NCBI GenBank assembly: GCA_018340805.1
Contig: JACMZG010000008.1
Coordinates: forward strand, 28,555,914 to 28,619,913
DNA: 64,000 nt
Direction: 5' to 3'
Source of the DNA: Microvelia longipes
Lineage: Eukaryota; Arthropoda; Insecta; Hemiptera; Veliidae
In this document: piece after piece, positions 53,881 through 64,000 of the stretch
Numbering within the stretch: the stretch's first letter is position 1
Layout: each line of letters starts with the position of its first letter
Notes under the pieces: generated by a model
Databases searched by the model: none
Told to the model about the DNA's origin: nothing
Seen by the model: only the letters and a program-made list of their open reading frames with translations
Translations under genes and position numbers: made by a program

Positions 53881-56800
53881 TTTGGTAACAACTCAAAATC
53901 TGTCATCAATACTTTTCCTTTCGATATAGATTGTCCTCTTTAGTTAGACCAATAAAGTCTCGATACTTAGCTACCGGTCGTTATTTCTCTAAATCCATAA
54001 CTACAACTGAACCACTTCCTCATAGGCTTTCTTCAGCACTGTTCCCAGATTAGTACCATATTCCTTGATCATTTTCATTTGATCATCTTTCCAGGTGACA
54101 TCGATTTTTTTCCATTTTTTTTCCCATATCTCTTTGACGAGTTTGATTACTCTCAGAAGATAAATCAATTTCAAGTTCGTCATTTCTTGAGTTGTCTTCA
54201 TTTATTAATAACTACTTCTTCACTGATTCATAATTCATGACCACCGATGTCCAATCAACATCACGTTTTTGATGTTGTAGACATTTACATTATCCTCGTT
54301 ACTAAATCTACAGTAGAATGATCAATATCAATCGTCTTCATTAATATCTAACTCTCATTAATTTACTCTCAATTTCACCTAGTACTTGTTTCTCATTTTA
54401 CTTTCGTCCTTCAAACTATTAAACTACTGGAACTGATCATAACCAAAGATACTCATCTTTCTTAATGTTCTGCGCCATTAATGTAATGCCACAACGCAAC
54501 ATCTCAATAATATAACTTTTGTCAGTGTTCTACTTAATTCAATACTTTGTAACTTCATCACAAACTTTTCTACAATTCGGTCAACATAAGACATCATTCA
54601 CTTTTCCTTCAATGCTCAATTAATTTGAATTAACCTTATTTTTCAGGACATTAGTCGGTAATGAACGCTTTCTAATCACCATTAACTCTGGTTTCTTCAA
54701 TGAATTTCTTTTAAGAATTTCTCATCCTTTTTGCACAATCACTGGAACGATTGGTCTTTAATCCCCGAAATCTCTCCTGTTTGCATTTTCCAATACCAAT
54801 CACACGAAAGTGTATTAACAAATTGCGTTTCATGATTCCTTGATGTATTCCTTCATCTGCTAAGGCAATGTTGTGATCCTTCTCTTTTTGACACCGCCAA
54901 ATTCCTGCAATGTCTCGAACATTTTTGCATTATTTCCGTTTCCTCCGTCAGCCAATCAATCAAGGCTTCAACGTTGTCTTCCCTCTGCTTTTACTAATTG
55001 CACGTATCCACTGCACAACATTGTTTCCTGTAGTACTTTTCAATACGTCATTCATCAAAAAACTATTGCCTCAAGGTTACATTGGACCTTGCCAATATTT
55101 ATCAATCGAACATTGAGGTTCCATCAAACCCGACGAGCCTTCAAACTCCTTAATTCCCAGGTTCTCGATTTGGATAGCATTTCTTAATGTCGTCAAAGAA
55201 CCCGGCGTAACTGCGTCTGCTTCCTCCATAGCCCTAACTACAATTATTTTTTGAGTTACGTACTGCAAGAAGAGATCCAAAAACTCACTAATTTGAATGG
55301 TCTCACCACGAGAGCGTTTCTTAGATTACATTTTTTCTTCGTCTTGTACCGTCCTGCACTGTCACTATACAAGGCAGCCCACCACTCCTCAAAATTCCTA
55401 CACTTGCCGTAACTTGGAATATAACTTTTTGCAGTTTGATAATTTGACTTTTGTGGTAATCGCTTACACATTTCAATACTTTTTTTTCCTTCAACTCGGA
55501 TGCGTTCTCCCTTTTTCCTAAGAAGTGTCTCTACTTTTCTGCTTGCTCTCAAACTGCCTATTCCTCCTTCTTAAGTCGTCAATATCTCCATAACCAAATA
55601 ATGAGTGCGATCCTTCACCCATATTCTCCCAACAGTTATTACGCTTCATACTCCGTATCAAGTCTTTTTACTTCCTCTAACTTGTCTACTGGCACGCGCG
55701 CCATATGACCCCTGTTTCTAGTCCGTTAAATTCTTCTTATCTCCTTTTGATACTCTGTGAACGCTCTCCTCATCTCCATTCACCGACAGGCAGCTACACA
55801 ATTGCACCGTGCACCTTATAAGAATAAACTCGTCTTCTATTGTTTAGATCCTCTAATTCTGGCCATTCTACAAAAGAATCTGAATTTTTTGATCGAAAAC
55901 CAAAAACTCTTCTTGACTCTTTTTTCAAACTGTCTCCTTCGTTTCCCTTGACTCTAACCACCGCACTTCCATTAATACTTCTTACGAAAACTGAAACCGG
56001 GCCCCATAACAGTCTCCATTTGTCTCCCACGATCTGCGGCGATCCTCCTCCTTAAAATGGAATTATTAATACTTAAATTCCATTAACTAAAAAAGCATCA
56101 ACAGAATCAATCACCCCTAAATTTCTAAGATATCTCCACAACTAATTCTATGCATATTTATTATAATTTCTCACGTTAGCACAGCCTTCTGTCTCAACTA
56201 TTTTATTTTCTTCTTCATCTTCGGTAATCTAATACCTTCCCTTTGTCACAAAATCACCTTTTACCATCGTATCTCTTTCAATTGTTTCACAATATATTTA
56301 TCAATGATCAATCTCATAATATACTTCAAATCCAACATTTGGTAATCTTCAAAACAATGCAGAAATAGACTTACCATTTTCTTCTTTATTTCACCATAAA
56401 ATAAAAAATGTCTGTTTTTGATTCTCTTTCCATTCAAGTAGAACATATATCTTCAAACTACACAACTCATCACCACTCCAGTGACATGAAATGGGTAAAA
56501 ATTCCAGCTATTTTGTTCCTATTTCACATATCAAATAATTCAAATAACAACTTTTTACTAAAAATTCTTTCTAATACATCACAAAATTTATTATCCTGCA
56601 ACATTTCACGGCTGTATTTAATGACAAATCACTCTAACAACACAGCCTTTCAACAAAAAATTCAAATACACTGAAATCAAATCCTTAAAGTTAACCATAA
56701 TATAATTATAAGTACTCGACCTACATAAATCTTAAATTATTTCCTTACTTTATATATGAATACATCAACTAATATATAAACAATTAAATTTAATTAATTT

Positions 56801-56886
56801 TATTATTAAAAATATTAAAATATATATTTATTTAAAAAAAAAAGAGAAAAAAATAAAATCATCCTTCATCCGTGATCGAAAACCAC

Positions 56887-56898
56887 GCTCTGCTACCA
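56887..56898 (-). promoter_or_regulatory. Primer binding site of the LTR retrotransposon
   Basis: TGGTAGCAGAGC directly follows the 5' LTR on the minus strand. It looks like the complement of an initiator-tRNA-Met 3' end. Confidence 0.7.
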
Positions 56899-57370
56899 TG
56901 TTTTGCTTCAAACGCAGACATAGCGCATGTCCAACTGTATCGCATAAACGCATTCATTTAATACCATGATCATCTAAATATCCTTCATTGTTGCTCCAAA
57001 TAATCTATTGTCCAACGCATAATAATAGAAAACATATACAATTGCAACTTTTCTCTTTAATCAAATTAAACAATATAATTCCATCAAACAATAATTTAAT
57101 CTAATATTCATCTTCTAATTCATAACTTTTTTAAATCTCAATTTATCTCTGTTTTCCACCTTTCTTTTCTTCATCTTAAACAATTGATCAAAGACAAGTA
57201 AAAAAAGAATATATATAATTATTAATATGTTATGTATAAATTTAGTATATTACTATTTACTTCATATATTTAAATTAACAAAAAGTTTAATAATTCTAAT
57301 ATTAATTTTATTTAACATTTTACTTAAACTTAACTTAAACCTAATTGCTGTTCTCTAATTCAGTACAACA
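56899..57370 (-). repeat. 5' LTR
   Basis: 472 bp. Starts TGTTGTACTGAATTAGAG and ends TTTGAAGCAAAACA. It aligns with the other LTR along its length, but with many one- and two-base indels, more than age alone would suggest. Confidence 0.8.
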
Positions 57371-57480
57371 TAAAAATATAATAATAAAATAATAAATAAA
57401 ATATAATAATGAATCAATAAATAATAATAAAATAATAAAATAATAAAATAATAATAAAAATAAATAAAAATAATAAATAA
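57371..57480. repeat. (AAT)n microsatellite
   Basis: Imperfect AAT/AAAT repeats on the other side of the LTR element. Confidence 0.9.
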
Positions 57481-57489
57481 TGAAAATAA

Positions 57490-59440
57490 TTGTTATTTCA
57501 TAAAAACAAAAATTACAGTGGAAAAAATTTTTGCTAATAAGCATATGCGTATTATTGATAAATGGCAATTAAAAAATCTCGTAAATCACAACTATAAAGT
57601 ATATTATATTAATATATACAACATATAAATCAATCGCATGATAACCGACAAAGAAAACCCTAAAAGTTCATTTATCGAAATCGTTTTTAATTATTTCTAA
57701 TTTTCTTTATTAAAAAAAACTTTGCATCACAAAATCAAAATTAATTCACTATTGTTTAAATTAGATTCAATAAAATGAAACATTATTCTTTTCATTGTTT
57801 TTATCGAAAATGTTGTTTCCAAATCCATTATTTTATTTTTTCATAACTTTTCTATAGTAATTGACAGATAATTTCCATATTTCAATGAGAAATCCAGTAT
57901 AGTTTAAATCCGTAAAATCAGTTAATGATTTATAAATAGAAATAATTGTGAAATATATTAATTCGTGCATATAAATTAATAGAACAATAACTAAATAATT
58001 ATCAACAACTTATAGTAAATCTAGATTGAGAAATATGTCATAAATACATCATTATGCAGAATCTTGAATTGTAACCATTTCTTGTTGATAGACCAGAGAT
58101 TTCTCTCATGTTGGAATACTCTTTAGTTTTCATAATTATTAATTTTGTGGTTGGGCGATACTAAAAAATAGAGTTTTTTTAATATCAATATTATAACTAA
58201 AAAAAATTGAAAGAACAAAATTTGCTTTATTAAAAGATTAAAACAAATCAAATATGCACACATTTTAACTCAACTTTTGCTGTATAAATATCATTTGAAA
58301 GTTTAATATTAAACAAAATCCAGTATAATTTTATACAATAAAATAAATTATAAATAGATCATTCTTCTCTCAAAATATTTTAATCAATTGTATTGTTAAT
58401 ATTTCTACAGAATATATTCACTTAACATTAATTTTTAAAACTAATTTTAAAAATAAATTCAGAAAAATTTTAAAAAAAAATTTGTCGTTTTTTAATATCT
58501 CTTTTATTTGCCACTAAAAATTTCTAATTTTTCTATTTTCTAATAAAAAATTGCAATAAAATTTCAATTAGTATTAATTTAATAAACCATAACTTCTAAT
58601 ATAAATATTTTAAAGAAACACTTTGATTAATGGTATTTAAACTTTAAAAATTTTACTTTATACATTTTTTTTATAATTAATTAATTTATTTTCAAATTAT
58701 TTCGTGTTTCTTTCTTTCTAATTTCACAGTCGAAATTGAAATCTCAAAAATGTAACTCTACAATTAATTCCTAATTCTATAGATATGTTATTGTACCCAT
58801 TTAAAAAAATTTTGTGCACATAAAATTGTTTTTTTTTCTTTCAAACATTTAAAGTTATTAATAATAATATAATAATAAAATAAATAATAATAATAATAAA
58901 AATAATAATAAATAATAATAATATAATAAAATAATAATTTATTTTATTATCATAATTTATTCACAATATCCCTTATAACAGTTATTAGCAAAATAATCTG
59001 TAAGTATATTAATAAATAATTTTTGGGAATTATAAAGAATAAGCGAAATATCTAATTACTGGTTAAATATTTGATTAAATTTTACTTTTGATTTTTCTAC
59101 ATTTGGACTACAGAAAAAATTAACTTTCCAATTTTTGATATTATATTTCATTGAATTACAACAATTATTAATAATAATTTTTTCATTTGTAAGTGTTTAT
59201 AATATTATTCAAAAATTAGAAATATTTGCAACAATGTATTACTTATAAATATTGAAAAGTATTAATTTTGATAAATAATTATTTGCTGTTTTTTTAAATT
59301 CATTATTGTTTATATTATCAACAATTATTGAAATTAACAGTTCAAATACAATTATAATAATAAAATATATAAGACATTAATATTTTAGTATTTAAATAAT
59401 ATTAATCAAATAAATAATATGCTATATACTTTTTTAATAT
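57490..59440. other. Very AT-rich stretch without genes
   Basis: Almost no G or C. It includes another AAT array at 58857-58945. No coding or structured element recognised. Confidence 0.5.
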
Positions 59441-61945
59441 ATGTTGTCCAATACATTTTTGCTCTAATACATTTTGTCCAATATTGTTCTAATTACTTTT
59501 TCTAATATATTTTGTCCAATAGGTTTTGTTAATATATTGTCTATATATATTTTGTCTAATATATGTTTTTTTTGTCTAATATATTTTGTCTTATATATTT
59601 TGTCTAATACTTTTGTCTAAATTTGTCCTAATATATTTTGTCTAAATATTTTGTCTAATATATTTTGTCTAATTATTTTTGTCCTAATATATATTTTGTC
59701 CTAATACATTTTGTCTAATATAGTTTCCAATATACTTTGTCCTAATATATTTTGTAATATATTTTGTCTATATATATATTTTGTCTAATATATTTTGTCT
59801 AATATATTTGTTAATTTTTGGTCTAATATCATATATATATTGTCTAATATATTTTGTCTATATAATATTTTGTCTTATTTTTGTCTATATATTTGTCTAA
59901 TAATTGTCTAATAATTTTGTCTATATATTTGTCCAATATATATATATTTTGTCTAATAATTTTGTCTAATATTTTTGTCCAATATATTTTGTCTAATATA
60001 TTTGTCTAATATATTTGTCTATTTGTCTAATACATTTGTCTAATATATTTTGTCTAATAATATATTTTGTCCTAATACATTTTGTCTAATATATTTGTCA
60101 ATATATTTTTTCTAATCAATTTGTCTAATACATATTTGGTCTATATATTATTTTCTAATAATATTTTGTCTAATAATTTGTCCTTAATATATATTTGTCT
60201 ATATATTATTGTCTAATATATTTTGTCTAATATATTGGTCTAATATATTTGTCCCAATACATGGTTTTCTAATATATTTTGTCCAATAATTTCCAATATA
60301 TTGTTCAATATATTTTGTCTAATACATATATTTTGTCCAATATAATTTTGTCTAATATATTTTTGTCCAATACATTTTTCTAATATATTTGTCCTATATA
60401 TTTTGTCTAATATAGTTGTCTATACATCTTTGGCCTACATTTGTCAATATATTGTCAATATATCTTTCCAATATATTTTCCAACTACATTTGTCTAATAT
60501 ATTTGTCTAATATATTTTGGTCCAATATATCTGTCCCAATATATTTTGTCCTAATATATTTGTCTTTATATACTTTTTCTAATATACTTTGTCCATACAT
60601 TTGGTCTATATATTTTGTCTAATATATTTGTCTACTAATTTTTGTCCAAAATTTCTAATTATATTTTGTCCTTATATACTTTTTCTAAATACTTTGTCCA
60701 ATAATTTGTCTAATAATTTTGTCTAATATATTTGTCCAATATAATTTGTCTAATATATTTTGTCCAATATATTTTTCCAATATATTTGTTCTAATATATT
60801 GTCAATAACATTTGTCCAATATATTTGTCTAAAATATTGTCTCATCTTTTCTAATATATTTTTCTAAAATTTTTGCTTATATCCTTTTCTAACTATATTT
60901 TGTCTCAATACATTTGTCCTAATATATTTGTCCAATACTATTTTCTAATATACTTTTTCTAAAACATATATTTTGTCCACTAATACAATTTGTCCTAATT
61001 TACTTTCTTCTAATATATTGTCTAAAAAACATTTTGGTCCAATATACTTTTGTTCTAATATATTTGTCTATATACTTTTCTAATACATTTTGTCTAATAA
61101 TTTTTGGGGTCCAATATATTTTTCCCAATATATTGTCTAACATTTCTAATATTATTTGTCCAATATTTTGTCTAAATATTTGTAAACATTTTGTCTAATA
61201 ATTTTGCTAATATATTTGTCTAATATATTTTGTCTTATAACTTTCTAATATATTTTGTCTTATATACTTGTCTGAAATTTTGTCTAATACAATTTTGTCT
61301 AATAATTTTGTCCCAATATATTTTGTCCAATATAATTTTGTCTAATACATTTTGTCTAATATATTTTTGTCCAATATCATTATTGTCAATACATTTTGTC
61401 CAATACATTTCTCAATAACTTTTGGTCTAATATATTTGTCTAATAATTTTGTCTAATACGATTTTTCCAATACATTTTGTTCTAATATACTTTTGTCTAA
61501 CTATATTGCCAATATATTTGTCCAATACATTTGTCTAATTATACTGTTTGTCTAATATATTTGTCCAATTAATTTTGCCAATATATTTCGTATATATAAT
61601 GTCTTAAATACTAAATTTTGTCCAATATATTTTTGTCCCTAATACTATTTGTCCAATACATTGTCCAATATATTTTCTAATATTTTTCTAATTATACTTT
61701 GTCCAATACATTTTGTCTAAAATTTTCTAATATATTTTTGGCCCTAATATATTTTGTTAATAACTTTGTCCAATACTATTTGTCCAAAATAATTTCTTAA
61801 TATATTTTTGTCTAATATTTTTGTCTAATATAATTTTTGTCCAATAACATTTTGTCATATATTATATTTGTCTAATAATATTGTCTAATATATTTTGTCT
61901 TATATTATCTTTTTCTAATAATTTTGTCTAATACAATTTTGTTTA
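59440..61945. repeat. Satellite of TTGTCTAATATATT-type units
   Basis: About 2.5 kb of degenerate tandem units of 13-16 bp. Unit variants alternate between TTGTCTAATATATT, TTGTCCAATATATT and TTGTCCTAATACATT. Most differences are single-base indels. The serine/isoleucine/phenylalanine-rich frames at 60416-60622 and 61230-61418 come from the repeat. Confidence 0.93.
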
Positions 61946-62251
61946 ATAGGGCCAAGTAGTCTTAACTCCTACAGCTGTGAATGCTGAATATTTTGTCACT
62001 AGCCCTGCATTTCGGATTGGGGCCATCAATGGTGCAGCTGGTTTGCCACGGTTCTTTTGACAGTCTATGCAAGCTCTGGCACAACTTCTCACCGCTGATC
62101 TAACGTTAAGTATCCAAAACTTCTGTCTGAGTTCATTAATAATCGTTTCTTGACCCTGGTGTAAAAACTTTAAATGATAATTTTTAATCAGTAGTTTGGT
62201 TAGTCTGTGTTTTGAGTCTAATATTATTGGCTTTTTGACTTCCTCGTCCAA
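61943..62251 (-). pseudogene. BEL/Pao integrase N-terminus, truncated
   Basis: 102 codons. The H-H-C-C zinc-binding domain is visible: two histidines in NYHLKFLHQG and two cysteines in ARACIDCQKNRGKP, with LRQKFWILNVRSAVRS between. AFTAVGV is the lead-in to the catalytic core. The core is absent, because the satellite starts within about 15 bp. Confidence 0.9.
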
Positions 62252-62277
62252 GTTTGGACTTCTTTTAACTCTACTAT

Positions 62278-62799
62278 TTATTTAAGTAAATCATTTTCTA
62301 AAATAGGACTCAACTCATAGAGTCGACTAGAATTTTTAATCTGTTTTTGATTTAAAAGTAATTTATATTCGTCCGGAAAGCTCTCACGTTGAGACATTTT
62401 TAAACATTCTAATTCTCCCAAATTTATTTCGTCCACAGTCAGATAGTTTGTACGTTGTGAGTCAATTTTTCTACAATTTTTGAGAAACCTAATTACATAA
62501 GCCATTGTATCGATTACCCGTTTATAGTAATAAAATCGTGAAAAGTCTATTAAACTTTGAGTTTCTTGTAAATTTAAAACAAAATATTTTTTAACTTCGT
62601 CATCCTCAATTTTTTTCTCGTCAAATTTAGGTTTAGGCCAGTCATTTTCGTTAAGTTTTAAAAATGCGGGACCCTCGATCCAACGCATCTGTTCTATATT
62701 TTTGAAGGTTTCCCCCCTTGTTGCCTCGTCAGCAACATTGTCTTTGGTTGGTACCCAATGCCAACATTTTTTATCAGTAAGGGTCTGAATTTCAGACAA
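62278..62799 (-). pseudogene. BEL/Pao pol: RNase H tail and linker
   Basis: 173 codons. WHWVPTKDNVADEATRGETF is the conserved end of the Pao RNase H region (W..VP...N.AD..TRG), followed by FLKLNENDWP and a long charged linker to the integrase. The frame ends in a stop just before the integrase zinc-binding region. Confidence 0.88.
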
Positions 62800-62833
62800 C
62801 CTTCTGGCTATATAAGGACTATACTTCGTAGGG

Positions 62834-63436
62834 CTATTTCTTATTCGATGCCACGTAATAGTTGAGTCTGTCCAGAAAAATATTGTTTATTTGGATTGTA
62901 TGTGCATCAATAACCACCTTAGAGATCTTAGCCGCTAATACAGCCGCCTGAAGCTCTAATCGAGGTATAGTTAAGGGTTTAAGAGATGCTACCTTGATTT
63001 CGCAAACAAAGATGACATTTACTTTTCCAAAAGTGTCTGTTAGACGTAAATACGCTACTGCTGCATATCCTCTGAGACTTGCGTCGCAGAAAACGTGCAA
63101 CTTTACGTCTGATAGTTTATCTAAATTCTTTGTGTAGCATCTTGGCACTGTCATAGACTTTATTCGTCTCAATTCTTCCACAAGGTCTATCCATAGAGAC
63201 ACTAATTCGGATGCTATAGGTTTGTCCCAGTCAGTCTTAGTTTTCCATATCTCTTGCATAAGAAGTCTGCCTTTCATTGTTATGGGCGATAAAAAGCCTA
63301 AAGGATCAAATACGGACATGATGATGGTCAACGCTTGTCTTTTGGTTGGGATGTCCGTCTTTGCTATCATGTCTTCCTTGTGCTTCAGTAAAGCTGACTG
63401 AAATGTAAATATATCGTTCGTGCAGTCCCATGACAT
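62834..63436 (-). pseudogene. BEL/Pao pol: RT end and RNase H
   Basis: 200 codons. The connection domain (MSVFDPLGFLSPITMKGRLL, ELVSLWIDLVEELRRI, VPRCY) is followed by the RNase H start FCDASLRGYAAVAYLR and the core motif TIPRLELQAAVLAAKISKVV. The end of the frame (LDRLNYYVASNKK) departs from the family, because a frameshift lies near 62880 where the usual SDS-type motif should follow. Confidence 0.9.
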
Positions 63437-63527
63437 TCCTAGGACGCGTTCAATAGTTGGTTCGAAATTTAATTTTACGTTTTGAAATGTTTTGATCTTT
63501 TCTCTATTGAGCCTACTCTTCCTATGA
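62867..63527 (-). repeat. First copy of a 661-bp tandem duplication in BEL/Pao pol
   Basis: The segment starting TCTGTCCAGAAAAA is repeated from 63528 on, with several deletions of 1 to 11 bp in the second copy. One copy would give a normal pol order, so this is a local duplication or an assembly error. Confidence 0.85.
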
Positions 63528-64000
63528 TTCTGTCCAGAAAAACATATTGTTTATTTGGATTGTATGTGCATCAATATTAGAGATCTAGCCGCTAATACAG
63601 CCGCCTGAAGCTCTAATCGACTACCCTTGATTTCGCAAATGACATTTACTTTTCCAAAAGTGTCTGTTAGACGTAAATACGCTACTGCTGCATATCCTCT
63701 GAGACTTGCGTCGCAGAAAACGTGCAACTGTACGTCTGATATTTTATCTAAATTTTTTGTGTAGCATCTTGGCACTGTCAGACTTTATTCGTCTCCATTC
63801 TTCCACAAGGTCTATCCATAGAGACACTAATTCGGATGCTATAGGTTCATCCCAGTAAGTCTTAGTTTTCCATATCTCTTGCATAAGAAGTCTGCCTTTC
63901 ATTGTTATTGGCGATAAAAACCTAAAGGATCAAATACGGACATGATGATGGTCAACGCTTGTCTTTTGGTTGGATGTCCGTCATTGCTATCATGTCTTCC
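63528..64000 (-). repeat. Second copy of the duplication (cut by window edge)
   Basis: It carries the same RNase H and connection sequence (FCDASLRGYAAVAYLRLTDT) with extra deletions that break the frame of TIPRLEL and of AKSRV-like motifs. It runs off the right edge. Confidence 0.85.

Larger units (their letters stand above)
53210..57370 (-). mobile_element. LTR retrotransposon, superfamily unassigned
   Basis: Two LTRs (53210-53696 and 56899-57370) bound 3.2 kb. A tRNA-complementary primer site and a purine tract in the proper places set the orientation as minus. The interior has only short, frame-broken ORFs (54001-54201, 55077-55280, 55256-55552, 55794-56030) with no zinc knuckle, protease, RT or integrase motif that I can see. 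It may be a Gag-only or otherwise non-autonomous element, or a coding region scrambled by sequence errors. AAT arrays lie on both sides, so the target was probably a microsatellite. Confidence 0.8.
61943..64000 (-). pseudogene. BEL/Pao retrotransposon pol, 3' part, partly duplicated
   Basis: Minus-strand frames follow the BEL/Pao pol order. The RT-RNase H connection (PTKRQALTIIMSVFDPLGFL SP) comes first, then RNase H (HVFCDASLRGYAAVAYLR, TIPRLELQAAVLAAKI). The RNase H tail (HWVPTKDNVADEATRG) and the integrase zinc-binding domain follow. Sequence stops at the first residues of the integrase core, where satellite begins. A 661-bp segment is present twice. It continues beyond the right edge of the window. 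Confidence 0.92.

Noticed and set aside
53738..53929. Polyproline protein
   Set aside because: It is the translation of a 51-base C homopolymer inside an LTR element.
60416..60622. Serine/isoleucine/phenylalanine-rich frames in 59440-61945
   Set aside because: They are satellite translations with no start-site or family support.

Overview
This is an AT-rich animal nuclear genome window, most likely from an insect or other arthropod. The evidence is one spliced host gene with GT-AG introns, a U6 snRNA copy, tRNA- and 5S-derived retroposons, and mariner, copia, BEL/Pao, jockey-like and I-like elements. I cannot name the species. The window is gene-poor and transposon-rich. Most open frames in it are degraded transposon coding sequence or come from microsatellites.

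Region 1 (236-16204, minus strand) is a single seven-exon gene for a type II DnaJ-family protein of the DNAJB13 (axonemal/sperm) kind. All six splice junctions join in phase and the assembled reading frame is 343 codons. Its introns carry a foldback repeat, a 16-bp minisatellite, a tRNA-derived SINE, an I/R1-like LINE fragment, a three-level nest of cut-and-paste elements and a PIF/Harbinger-type MITE.

Region 2 (about 16.2-22.8 kb) holds a long hairpin, a 330-bp TIR element with 8-bp target duplications, and a young internally deleted copia element (18588-21386). The copia element has landed inside a larger dispersed repeat that contains a piece of 5S rRNA gene.

Region 3 (22.8-24.5 kb, minus strand) has two tandem, apparently paralogous single-exon genes for four-helix membrane proteins of unknown function.

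Region 4 (24.5-33.6 kb) has foldback repeats and a decayed copia element, interrupted by an internally deleted mariner (29151-30069) whose insertion site can be resolved to the base.

Region 5 (33.6-52.1 kb) is mostly non-coding: dispersed repeats, strong hairpins, a 40-bp tandem repeat, a TIR element, LINE fragments, a U6 snRNA copy lacking 8 central bases, a tRNA-headed retroposon and a 5'-truncated jockey-like LINE with target duplications.

Region 6 (after the 861-N gap at 52095-52955) has an LTR retrotransposon lying between AAT microsatellites, a very AT-rich stretch, about 2.5 kb of TTGTCTAATATATT-type satellite, and the end of a BEL/Pao pol with an internal tandem duplication. The many small indels here suggest poorly polished long-read sequence.

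The host genes do not form an operon-like unit. The layout records waves of insertion, many of which can be ordered by nesting.
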